Source of the DNA: Firmicutes bacterium UBA5388
GTDB taxonomy: Bacteria > Bacillota > UBA4882 > UBA10575
Assembly (NCBI GenBank): GCA_002409975.1
Contig: DHOO01000069.1
Coordinates: 7,584-22,322, forward strand
DNA: 14,739 bases
Direction: 5' to 3'
The translations under genes were made by a program, and so were the position numbers. Under the pieces are notes generated by a model. It searched no databases and was not told the DNA's origin. It worked only from the letters and a program-made list of their open reading frames with translations. The first letter of the stretch is position 1; each line of letters starts with the position of its first letter. Positions 7,459 to 14,676 of this stretch are shown here, one piece after another.

Positions 7459-9058
7459 TTTCGATCCTCTTTAATTCCTCCAGTAGCGCCTGAGCGTTTT
7501 TGTTATCAGGGTTTATTTTTAAAACCTGCTCAATTTCTCTAATCGCCTCTTGGATCCGGTTCTGCCGATAGTAGACTGCTCCTAAGATATAATGAAATCC
7601 TTCAATCTTTTCATTTAAAGCGATCCCCTTTAAACAATCCTCCTCCGCTCCATTGATCTCCCCAGAATTATACCGGTTAAACCCCCGATAGAGGTAAGCT
7701 TTGAGGAGTTGATTTTTTGTTTCTCGTCTACCTCTATCCAAGTCCTGACTCTTTTCAAGATAAAGTACCGCTTCATCCAGTTCATCTTTATCCAAGGCCC
7801 TATAGCCTTGTTCTAAATATACCCCAGCCAGCATTTTTTGGGTCATCTTGAATCTTGGATTCAGTGTATAGCTTTGCTCTAGTTTTTCGCGCGCCAGGGT
7901 CTCATCTCCCCGCTCTAAGGCGATCCTTCCTTCTTCAAGAGAAAGATGCCAGTTGTTTTGTGGAGGGGTGAGCGCAGTCTTCGTGGAAAAAGTCAGTACA
8001 ACAAGAAGCATCACCATCCAAACCCATCTATTAGGGATAGTATCATTTTCCCCTAAGCCTACCGTATAAGCGCTAAGCAGCCCTCCGACTAGTCCCCCTA
8101 GATGTCCAGTATAATCGATCCCGGGAATGATAAACCCCAGCATCAGGTTAATCCCTAACATAATCCAAAGGTTCCTTCCAAAAAGCTTCTTTGCGGTAAA
8201 AGGTTTTCTAATACTAAAGTACACTAGCCCTCCAAGCAATCCAAAAATTGCTCCGGAAGCCCCCACCGAAATTGTGTCTGCCCGAAAAAGCGCGCTTGCT
8301 ACGGAGCCGAATATTCCTGACAGGAGATAAATCCAGAAAAAACGTACTTTCCCAAATAGCCTTTCGACTAGGGTCCCTAATTGAAGAAGAGCAATTGAGT
8401 TAAAAAGAAAATGTTCCCATCCGGCATGGAGAAGAAGAGGAGTAAGCAAACGCCAATATTCTCCCATCCAGATTCGTGGGTTGTATTTAGCGCCAAGCTG
8501 GATAAGAACTCCTATTTTATTACTACCACCTAGTATTATTTCTACTAAAAATACTGCTAAATTGAGCATCAGTAAAAAATAGGTTAACCATGGTTGAGGG
8601 TACAAGCGCACCTCCTCTTTGGCTTTTGTTCTCTCTTGCTCCCTGAGCAACTGTAGATGCCTTGAAGCTAAAAACACAACCTTGTCCTCAATCTCCCATC
8701 GAAAATGGGGTTTTCTAATTACGAGTTTGTTCCCTACTTCTTCCCAGATAACCTCTACCCATGGTGTTTCCGCTATATAATCCAAAGTCGTTTTTTCTAC
8801 CCGATCCTCGCCATGAGAAAAGATTATTATACCTACAACGATCGGAAAGCGTGGACTCCTTTTCGTTAAAACAGCCTGAATAATAAAACTTCTCCACTCT
8901 TCCGCCAGCTGTAAACTGTTCCCAATAATGATTAACTTTTGTTTAAAGGGTTCCTCTTTTTGAAGAAGCAGAAAGTTCTCTTTCGTCGGCAGGTTCTCTT
9001 CCTGATAACCCAAAGCAGATAATCTAGAGATGATAATCCTTATCTCTTCAGCATTCAT
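7442..9058 (-). CDS. gluP: Rhomboid family intramembrane serine protease with TPR repeats (GluP-like)
   Basis: This is a membrane protease that cleaves transmembrane substrates within the bilayer. The 538-aa architecture resembles B. subtilis GluP/YqgP: a soluble N-terminal domain (about residues 1-150), a rhomboid core (about 155-360) and C-terminal TPR repeats (about 370-530). The catalytic dyad is S268 in GASGAIFG and H319 in TGHLGG. H211, H216 and N220 in HAGWEHFLFN match the conserved oxyanion and membrane-loop positions. Hydrophobic segments include 157-177, 205-235, 241-257, 270-283, 297-312, 320-335 and 345-359. TPR-like units occur near 371-402, 405-440, 450-482 and 485-517. The ATG at 9058 is preceded on the - strand by AGAAGGTG 7 nt upstream. 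It converges with cimA and appears monocistronic, with a terminator just upstream of its promoter region. The substrate is unknown; GluP has been linked to membrane transporter quality control in Bacillus. Confidence 0.88.
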   Translation of the reverse strand: MNAEEIRIIISRLSALGYQEENLPTKENFLLLQKEEPFKQKLIIIGNSLQLAEEWRSFIIQAVLTKRSPRFPIVVGIIIFSHGEDRVEKTTLDYIAETPWVEVIWEEVGNKLVIRKPHFRWEIEDKVVFLASRHLQLLREQERTKAKEEVRLYPQPWLTYFLLMLNLAVFLVEIILGGSNKIGVLIQLGAKYNPRIWMGEYWRLLTPLLLHAGWEHFLFNSIALLQLGTLVERLFGKVRFFWIYLLSGIFGSVASALFRADTISVGASGAIFGLLGGLVYFSIRKPFTAKKLFGRNLWIMLGINLMLGFIIPGIDYTGHLGGLVGGLLSAYTVGLGENDTIPNRWVWMVMLLVVLTFSTKTALTPPQNNWHLSLEEGRIALERGDETLAREKLEQSYTLNPRFKMTQKMLAGVYLEQGYRALDKDELDEAVLYLEKSQDLDRGRRETKNQLLKAYLYRGFNRYNSGEINGAEEDCLKGIALNEKIEGFHYILGAVYYRQNRIQEAIREIEQVLKINPDNKNAQALLEELKRIETEENS

Positions 9059-9149
9059 CTCAAAACACCTTCTCTCGCTTTGAGTTATTTCGTTATTCGG
9101 TTGACGATCCCTTTTCCTTTCCCATTTTACAAGTTTTAAAGTTCAATAA

Positions 9150-9172
9150 AAAAAGCCGGAATCCGGCTTTTT
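9150..9172 (-). terminator. Intrinsic terminator of the TM1266-like gene
   Basis: On the - strand the stop codon of the 9171-9503 gene runs into AAAAAGCCGG, a 3-nt loop, and CCGGCTTTTT, followed by further T residues and A-rich sequence. The GCCGG/CCGGC core flanked by A and T runs is a classic rho-independent terminator. It also insulates the rhomboid gene, whose start lies 92 nt further on. The A and T runs on both sides mean it could also act on the + strand, but no + gene reads into it. Confidence 0.85.
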
Positions 9173-9503
9173 ACTCAAACTGTACTGTCTTTATTTGTAG
9201 ATCCTCAAATTCCTGGAGTTGATTTATTAAGCCCTGAACGGCCGCTTCTTCCTGCATAATGAGTATAATTAAGCCGTTTTTCTTATCTGAACTGGGAACC
9301 CCAAAACGACTAATAATATCACTTCCATATTCGGTGATTATTTGCTGAACATCAGGGGCTAAATCAGATCGGTTGTTAACCAACATTCCTACGACAAAAG
9401 TTTTTTCTCTAGGCTCCTTCCCTTCTTTGCTTTTTAAGACAGGCACCACCTTTCTACTGAACGCATAATCTAAAGTAAAATTAGGGCAAGGGGGAACCAT
9501 CAT
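9171..9503 (-). CDS. TM1266-family ACT-like small protein (putative iron-only hydrogenase system regulator)
   Basis: The product is 110 aa from the ATG at 9503. About residues 35-108 fit the TM1266 family pattern: a short strand (TFVVGMLVNN), a helix ending in ITEYGSDIISRFGVP, then IILIMQEEAAVQGLINQLQEF and a final strand. This is the compact ferredoxin/ACT-like fold of proteins annotated as iron-only hydrogenase system regulators; the biochemical function of the family is not established. The first 34 residues (with PPCPNFTLDYAF) are outside the family core and may not be real. Other starts are GTG 9509 and ATG 9500. No start has a strong ribosome binding site; GAGTGG lies 5 nt before ATG 9500. 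No hydrogenase or maturation gene is nearby. The gene is followed directly by a terminator and its start touches that of the divergent gene at 9502. Family assignment is from recalled sequence pattern. Confidence 0.7.
   Translation of the reverse strand: MMVPPCPNFTLDYAFSRKVVPVLKSKEGKEPREKTFVVGMLVNNRSDLAPDVQQIITEYGSDIISRFGVPSSDKKNGLIILIMQEEAAVQGLINQLQEFEDLQIKTVQFE
9444..9472 (+). promoter_or_regulatory. Candidate sigma-K-type promoter for the 138-aa gene
   Basis: CACC at 9444-9447, a 16-nt spacer, then CATAATCTA at 9464-9472 exactly fit the Bacillus sigma-K consensus mACm-N16-CATAnnnTA. Transcription would start near 9481, just before the AGGGGG ribosome binding site at 9489-9494 and the ATG at 9502. 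The site lies inside the reading frame of the opposite-strand gene. The motif carries limited information, so a chance match is possible, but its position is exactly right. Confidence 0.45.
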
Positions 9504-9918
9504 GTCCACTCATGAAGTTAATAAAGATTTTCCGAAAAAACGTATTTATAAAAGGCGCGGCCCAAGTCAGAATAGGCAGCAAGCCCAGACGCAACCAAGC
9601 GGTTTGCCGCCGGAGGATCTTACTGCCTTCCAAGAATTGATACCTAAGCTAAGTCCTAAAGGGCAAGAAATTATCTCTCTTTTGGTTAGAATTTTTAATG
9701 AAAAAGGCGAAATAAACCCTAATCAGTTATTACAGATGGTAAACCAATATACTGGCCAAGAAAAAAGTGGTCCACAAAAGAACTTTCAAAGCCACAACCT
9801 ATCTCCATTACTAAGTATGTTACCGCTTTTAACCTCCTCCCTTGGCAATCAGAGCATTAACCCGACCGTCTTGGCCAGTTTACTAAGTATGCTGGCGGCT
9901 AATCGTCCACGGGATTAG
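9502..9918 (+). CDS. Hypothetical 138-aa protein, possibly sporulation-expressed
   Basis: I do not recognise a family. The reading frame is supported by AGGGGG at 9489-9494, 7 nt before the ATG, and by a hairpin directly after the stop. The N-terminus (residues 1-20) is strongly basic, with KKRIYKRRG. Residues 20-35 are Gln- and Pro-rich (QNRQQAQTQPSGLPP). Residues about 38-85 look like amphipathic helices (AFQELIPKLSPKGQEIISLL, LLQMVNQY). The C-terminal third is Leu/Ser-rich with LLSML repeated (about residues 103-107 and 128-132). There is no clear signal peptide, cysteine or membrane segment. The upstream sigma-K-like promoter and the nearby spoVT suggest a mother-cell or coat-related protein, but this is inference from context only. 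It runs divergently from the TM1266-like gene and convergently to spoVT. Confidence 0.72.
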   Translation: MSTHEVNKDFPKKRIYKRRGPSQNRQQAQTQPSGLPPEDLTAFQELIPKLSPKGQEIISLLVRIFNEKGEINPNQLLQMVNQYTGQEKSGPQKNFQSHNLSPLLSMLPLLTSSLGNQSINPTVLASLLSMLAANRPRD

Positions 9919-9925
9919 GTTTTAA

Positions 9926-9944
9926 CCCCGGGTGAAACCCGGGG
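9926..9944. terminator. GC-rich hairpin between convergent genes
   Basis: CCCCGGGT (9926-9933), loop GAA, ACCCGGGG (9937-9944) form a very stable 8-bp stem 7 nt after the stop of the 138-aa gene. ATTTTGTT follows on the + strand; the - strand tail (TTAAAACC) is poorer in T. A weaker 5-bp hairpin (GCCCA/TGGGC, about 9959-9976) lies on the spoVT side. Together they probably end both convergent transcripts. Confidence 0.7.
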
Positions 9945-10008
9945 CGGAATTTTGTTCGGCCCAGCTGATCGTGGGCTTATTTACCTTAAGTTAAAACGTC
10001 TTTTCTCC

Positions 10009-10572
10009 TTACTGTTCCATCTGTTTCGCTAGAAAACCAGCAGCGGTTTCAGCAACTTTAATCTCTAAATCACCCATCGTGACGCCTGGTTCCTTGGAAG
10101 TTAGAATCACCGCGCCTATCGGATCCCCTTCCGCAATGATGGGAGCAATAACTTGCGCCGTAAACTTGCATTCCCCATCCTCTTCCAATGTGGGACAAGT
10201 TTCGCAGTATTTATGATCTCCTGGGGTTGGCATTAAGATAACCTTACGATCTTCAATTGCATTCTCCACTGCTCTGGAGATTGGCTTATCAATAAACTCC
10301 TTTTTTGCCGCTCCAGCCACGGCAATCACCATATCCCGATCGGCAATTAATGAAATGTGTCCGGTTGATTCATATAATGAATCAGCGTATTCTTTGGCAA
10401 AGTCTCCAAGTTCACCGATGGGGGAATACTTTTTAAGTATTACTTCTCCTTCTCGATCAACAAAGATTTCAAGGGGATCCCCCTCCCTTATCCGGAGGGT
10501 CCTGCGAATTTCCTTGGGAATAACTACTCGGCCAAGGTCATCTATTCGCCGGACAATACCTGTTGCCTTCAT
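10009..10572 (-). CDS. spoVT: Stage V sporulation protein T (AbrB/GAF regulator)
   Basis: This transcriptional regulator modulates sigma-G-dependent genes in the forespore. The 187-aa product begins with an AbrB-type swapped-hairpin DNA-binding domain (residues 1-50: ATGIVRRIDDLGRVVIPKEI, RTLRIREGDPLEIF), almost identical to B. subtilis SpoVT as I recall it. A GAF-like domain follows (about 55-185), ending AAGFLAKQMEQ as in Bacillus. It is about 9 residues longer than the 178-aa B. subtilis protein. The difference falls near KYCETCPTLEEDGECKF, where C123, C126 and C135 form a cluster that I do not recall in the Bacillus protein. AAGGAGGG on the - strand lies 7 nt before the ATG at 10572. The gene follows mfd on the same strand, as in Bacillus, and has its own candidate sigma-G promoter. 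Confidence 0.95.
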   Translation of the reverse strand: MKATGIVRRIDDLGRVVIPKEIRRTLRIREGDPLEIFVDREGEVILKKYSPIGELGDFAKEYADSLYESTGHISLIADRDMVIAVAGAAKKEFIDKPISRAVENAIEDRKVILMPTPGDHKYCETCPTLEEDGECKFTAQVIAPIIAEGDPIGAVILTSKEPGVTMGDLEIKVAETAAGFLAKQMEQ

Positions 10573-10687
10573 CCTTTTTCCCTCCTTCTCCTGAATCCTC
10601 CATCCACCATCGTTGTTTTGTAATCGTTGGCTGTTCTCAGATCTAAAACCCCTCTTTCGTTGTTCAGGATTTTTCGCTGTTTACTGA

Positions 10688-10717
10688 TATTATATACCTT
10701 GATTAGCAGGAATATTC
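10688..10717 (-). promoter_or_regulatory. Candidate sigma-G/sigma-F-type promoter of spoVT
   Basis: Read on the - strand, GAATA (10717-10713), an 18-nt spacer and TATAATA (10694-10688) fit the forespore consensus gHATR-N18-cATnnTA with a single mismatch (T for C at the first -10 base). No good sigma-A -35 box accompanies the TATAAT. The start would fall near 10680, giving an untranslated leader of about 108 nt. spoVT is sigma-G controlled in B. subtilis, which supports the call. Otherwise the 223-nt gap between mfd and spoVT shows no gene and no clear mfd terminator. Confidence 0.55.
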
Positions 10718-10795
10718 ATTTAGACAATTCCCTTGAGTATGGTTGATGAGAGGTTGACATGTTTAGATTTCCCTGCCAATCAGTGAATATACTCT

Positions 10796-13700
10796 CTAAA
10801 TAGAATTTTTTTCACCCAACAAATAGAGGAGGGAATCTTTTATTAACTTCCACAGCTCCGCCGAAGATTGTCTCGTTGTACGCCACCTGATGATCTGCTG
10901 TCTCCCCGGCTGAAACCTGACTTGACCGCGGCACTTTATCAGTAAGGCGGCAATACGCTCTGCATCCTGAGCTAATCCCGGCAGAAAACGGGCTACTATC
11001 TCTCCACGTTCAGTAGAAACCGAGTTTATTCCCAGTTGTTTGGCAAGAACTTTAAACCTGGCTATTTCAATCAAGTTCCGAACCACTTCAGGTAGATCTC
11101 CAAAACGATCTTCAATCTCTGCTTCCACCTCATCAGCTTCAGCTAAACTCGTAATGGCGGCAATTTTTTTATAAATCTCGACCTTTTGCGCAGGATCATC
11201 AATATAATGCCCAGAAATATAGGCATCCATTTCTACCTCAATAGTGGGATCAGGTGTATCGGGTTTTTTCTCCCCTCGCCGTTCTTTGATTGCTTCTTCT
11301 AAAAGCCGACAATAAAGATCAAAGCCAATCGCGGCAATATGACCGTGCTGTTCCGCCCCTAACAGATTTCCCGCCCCTCTGATCTCCAGATCACGTAAAG
11401 CAATTTTAAATCCTGAGCCGAGATCAGTAAAATCCCTAATCGCAGATAAGCGTTTTTCAGCTACTTCTCCGAGGAGTTTATCTTTTCTATAGGTAAAATA
11501 AGCGTAGGCTACCCGATTACTACGACCTACTCTCCCACGTAATTGGTATAACTGGGAAAGCCCAAGATGATCCGCGTCATATACAATCAAGGTATTAACA
11601 TTAGAGATGTCAAGGCCATTCTCAATAATCGTAGTACAGATTAGAAGATCGCTTGAACCTTCATAAAAGCTAAGCATTACCTCTTCCAAGGTATCTTCAT
11701 TCATCTGCCCGTGCGCAATTTCAATCCGGGCTTCTGGAATTAGTTGTTGAAGATAACTGGCCATCCGTTCGATTGATTTAACCCGATTATAAACAAAGAA
11801 GACTTGGCCACCACGGTCCAATTCTCTTCTAATTGCCTCGGCGACTACTTCCTCATTAAATTCAATCACATAGGTTTTGACCGGAAACCGATCCTCCGGC
11901 GGAGTCTCAATCACACTCATATCCCTAATTCCAATCAACGACATATGCAAGGTGCGTGGGATTGGCGTGGCCGTCAGAGTCAAAGCATCAACATTTTTTT
12001 TGAGTTCTTTTAATCTTTCTTTATGAATGACGCCGAATTTCTGTTCTTCATCAACTATTAAAAGTCCGAGATCTTTAAAAGACACATCTTTTGACAGGAG
12101 ACGATGGGTCCCGATTACTAAATCAATAGTACCGTTTTTTAAACCCTTAACCAACTTCTCCTGCTCGGCTGCAGATTGGAAACGGCTTAAAACACCAATA
12201 TTTATGGGGTAACCACTAAAACGCTGATTAAAGGTCTGAAAATGCTGTTGCGCTAGAATAGTAGTGGGGACTAAAACCGCCACCTGTTTCCCCTCGGTTA
12301 CCGCTTTAAAAGCAGCCCGCATGGCCACTTCGGTCTTACCGTACCCCACGTCTCCACAGAGCAGGCGATCCATCGGCCGACCTGATTCCATATCCTTTTT
12401 AATCTCAGTAGTTGCCCGGATCTGATCTGGGGTCTCCTCATAAACAAAAGCTTCTTCAAATTCTTTTTGCCAGATCGTATCTGGTGGGAAAACATATCCT
12501 TTAGCGGTAAAACGATCGGCATATAGCGCTAGAAGTTGATCAGCCATCTCCTTAATGGACTCTTGAACCCGATTTTTAACTTTTTGCCAGTCTCCGCCAC
12601 CTAGACGGTTAATTTTGGGAGGGGTTTCCTCGATCCCAACATACTTCTGAATCAGAGCAACCTGATCGGTAGGGACAAAGAGCCGATCTTGATCCGCATA
12701 TTCAATCTCAAGATAATCCCGGCTTGAGCCTCCTATTTCTAGCTTTTTTATACCCAGATATCTACCAATTCCATGATTAAGATGGACAACATAATCCCCA
12801 TCCCTTAATTCGCCGATATCAGAAAGTCTAATGCCTTCTTTACCAAAACGAGCTTTTACCTTTTTCTTATGACGAACCCGACCGTAAATCTCCGTTTCCA
12901 TTAGGATCAGCAACTTGTCTAACGGCAATTCCAGCCCACTTGATAGGGACTGTGGCGCTAAATAAATCATTCCTGGCGCCAGTTGGCTATTTTCTCGAAA
13001 GGTGCTGGTAAGAAGCCCTTCTTCTTTAAAAGCCGCTTGTAAAGTTCTCCGCTGTTCTTCTCCAGAAATACCAATCACGACCACCCATTGCGTCTCTATT
13101 CTAGTTCGCAATTCTTTAACCAATCGGTTAAACTGACCAGAAAATTCCGGCGCTAACCGCATCGGAAAAGTCAAATTGTCATGAAGAGAAGTTCCTTTAA
13201 TTGTTCTATTTAAAGCAGAAAGTTGAAGAGCAGAATGTTTAGCAAGGGTTAATTGTAGTTCGGGAAAAGTCATATAAAGTCCGGTCTCTTCCGGTAGGAT
13301 TAATCCTCTCTCTAAAAATCCTCCAAACATACGCGCATTTTCTTCTTCTAAGGCACGGAAGTATTCACTACCTCTCACTGGTTCATCAAGAATGAGCAGA
13401 GCATCGCTCATATATGTCCAAAGAGGAACCAAATCATTACAGATTAAAGGTAAAAAGCGATCAATCCCAGGGAACACGAGCCGGTTTTCTATTTTTTCAA
13501 GTAATTCTTCAAAGCGCTTTTGAAGAAAAGAGGCAGATTCATGGGCATGTTGATCATCTTTTAAACCTAATAATCTAGTAGTTTGGCGCTGAAGAAGGTC
13601 TTTAATCCTGTCTTTCGCTGCCTTAAATTCTTCAAAAGTCCATAAACCCTCTCTGGCCGGAAGAATTCGAGCCTCTTTCATTTTTGAAACAGATTTTTGC

Positions 13701-14332
13701 GTTTCAAAATCAAAACTGCGAATAGAATCTATTTCATCACCAAAGAATTCTATACGTAAAGGCTCTTGACGATCCGGAGGGTAGAGGTCGATGATATCTC
13801 CTCTCACTGCAAATTCCCCGGGGGCCTCCACCTTTTGCGCCCTTCCATAGCCCATCATCACTAGCTTGTTAAGAAACTCATCTCTTCCAACCTCTTCGCC
13901 AACAGCAATCTTAATCATAAAACCCTTAAGCGCCTGAGGCGATATGACTTTTCTGCCCAGCGCTGGCCAAGAGGTAATCACTACCTGTCTCCGATTTTTC
14001 ATTAAATTACTAAGGACTGAAAGTCGTTCCCCCGCCACGTCCTTTTCATAAGCTTCTTCATGGGCTAAAAGGTCATATGCCGGAAAAACTAAGATTGACT
14101 TCTCCTCAAGAATCAAGCCTAGATCTAATGCTAAACGTACGGCTTCTGAAGGGGTGCTAGTTACTACTAGCATCTGTTGGTCAATCTCTCTCCAAAGAGT
14201 GGCCAGGAGAAAAGAGCGTTGTACGCCACTTATCCCTTGAACCAGGGCTGTTCCTTTCTGCTGATTTAAAATCCGAAGAAGAGTTTTGGTTTCTGTCCAA
14301 TTATAAAGCGGTTTTACCAGTTTACCGAACAA
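10796..14332 (-). CDS. mfd: Transcription-repair coupling factor
   Basis: This DNA translocase removes RNA polymerase stalled at DNA lesions and recruits UvrA for nucleotide excision repair. The 1178-aa product has full family length. About residues 1-350 are the UvrB-like module that contacts UvrA. About 490-570 is the RNA polymerase interaction domain (RDGDYVVHLNHGIGRYLG, YLEIEYADQDRLFVPTDQV). The RecG-like translocase follows, with Walker A GDVGYGKTE (K666), the DEEQ box at 761-764, TATPIPRTLHMSL, and motif VI QLRGRVGRSNRVAYAYF. The last 150 residues form the autoinhibitory domain. The start is TTG at 14332: AGGGGG on the - strand lies 7 nt upstream, and the product begins MFGKLVKPL as expected. 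No frameshift or missing motif is seen. It precedes spoVT as in Bacillus, but pth and fin, often found upstream, are not visible. Confidence 0.97.
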   Translation of the reverse strand: MFGKLVKPLYNWTETKTLLRILNQQKGTALVQGISGVQRSFLLATLWREIDQQMLVVTSTPSEAVRLALDLGLILEEKSILVFPAYDLLAHEEAYEKDVAGERLSVLSNLMKNRRQVVITSWPALGRKVISPQALKGFMIKIAVGEEVGRDEFLNKLVMMGYGRAQKVEAPGEFAVRGDIIDLYPPDRQEPLRIEFFGDEIDSIRSFDFETQKSVSKMKEARILPAREGLWTFEEFKAAKDRIKDLLQRQTTRLLGLKDDQHAHESASFLQKRFEELLEKIENRLVFPGIDRFLPLICNDLVPLWTYMSDALLILDEPVRGSEYFRALEEENARMFGGFLERGLILPEETGLYMTFPELQLTLAKHSALQLSALNRTIKGTSLHDNLTFPMRLAPEFSGQFNRLVKELRTRIETQWVVVIGISGEEQRRTLQAAFKEEGLLTSTFRENSQLAPGMIYLAPQSLSSGLELPLDKLLILMETEIYGRVRHKKKVKARFGKEGIRLSDIGELRDGDYVVHLNHGIGRYLGIKKLEIGGSSRDYLEIEYADQDRLFVPTDQVALIQKYVGIEETPPKINRLGGGDWQKVKNRVQESIKEMADQLLALYADRFTAKGYVFPPDTIWQKEFEEAFVYEETPDQIRATTEIKKDMESGRPMDRLLCGDVGYGKTEVAMRAAFKAVTEGKQVAVLVPTTILAQQHFQTFNQRFSGYPINIGVLSRFQSAAEQEKLVKGLKNGTIDLVIGTHRLLSKDVSFKDLGLLIVDEEQKFGVIHKERLKELKKNVDALTLTATPIPRTLHMSLIGIRDMSVIETPPEDRFPVKTYVIEFNEEVVAEAIRRELDRGGQVFFVYNRVKSIERMASYLQQLIPEARIEIAHGQMNEDTLEEVMLSFYEGSSDLLICTTIIENGLDISNVNTLIVYDADHLGLSQLYQLRGRVGRSNRVAYAYFTYRKDKLLGEVAEKRLSAIRDFTDLGSGFKIALRDLEIRGAGNLLGAEQHGHIAAIGFDLYCRLLEEAIKERRGEKKPDTPDPTIEVEMDAYISGHYIDDPAQKVEIYKKIAAITSLAEADEVEAEIEDRFGDLPEVVRNLIEIARFKVLAKQLGINSVSTERGEIVARFLPGLAQDAERIAALLIKCRGQVRFQPGRQQIIRWRTTRQSSAELWKLIKDSLLYLLGEKNSI

Positions 14333-14437
14333 ACGATTACCCCCTAAATAACATAAAAATACAAGTCATGAGGGTTCAACTGCAGACCACTAGATGTTGC
14401 ATCCTAACATGATGTCTTTTTATTCCTTGTAAGAAAT

Positions 14438-14467
14438 TGCATAACACTCACATTTTGTAAAAGCCAA
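14438..14467 (-). promoter_or_regulatory. Weak candidate sigma-A promoter for mfd
   Basis: On the - strand TTGGCT (14467-14462), an 18-nt spacer and TATGCA (14443-14438) preceded by TG one base upstream resemble an extended -10 sigma-A promoter. Matches to consensus are only partial (4/6 and 3/6). Transcription would start about 100 nt before the mfd start codon. AT-rich sequence gives such matches easily. Confidence 0.25.
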
Positions 14468-14552
14468 TTCAAAATTGATAATGAATTTTAATTCGACGTT
14501 GATCCTCAAAATCAGAGTATTACCATTATTATAAATTTACCAAGCAACCAAC

Positions 14553-14581
14553 TTGACCTCGCTAGATGTAATTATTATATG
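14553..14581 (+). promoter_or_regulatory. Candidate sigma-A promoter reading rightwards
   Basis: TTGACC (14553-14558), a 17-nt spacer and TATATG (14576-14581) match sigma-A hexamers at 5/6 and 4/6 with ideal spacing. Transcription would start near 14588, exactly where the GC-richer block begins, and proceed out of the window, divergent from mfd. No reading frame with a ribosome binding site follows inside the window. The product could therefore be a leader or a non-coding RNA, or the match may be chance. Confidence 0.35.
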
Positions 14582-14676
14582 CAATAGATCAGCATTAGAC
14601 GCCCTACCCAGAAAACGCCTCCGAGGCTTGTCGACTCACCTGGCCTCATTTTCATCCTACAGGACGGTCGGTCGAT

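Noticed and set aside
9100..9130. TTGACG on the + strand upstream of the terminator at 9150
   Set aside because: The matching -10 (ATTTTA) is poor, and transcription would run straight into the terminator with no gene on that strand.
9414..9422. Strong Shine-Dalgarno-like GGGAAGGAG on the - strand inside the TM1266-like gene
   Set aside because: No in-frame ATG, GTG or TTG follows at usable distance; the next in-frame ATG is more than 20 nt further on and would cut into the family core.
10754..10793. TTGACA on the + strand followed by TATACT downstream of mfd
   Set aside because: The spacing is 28 nt, far too long for sigma-A, and it would only give antisense transcription into mfd.
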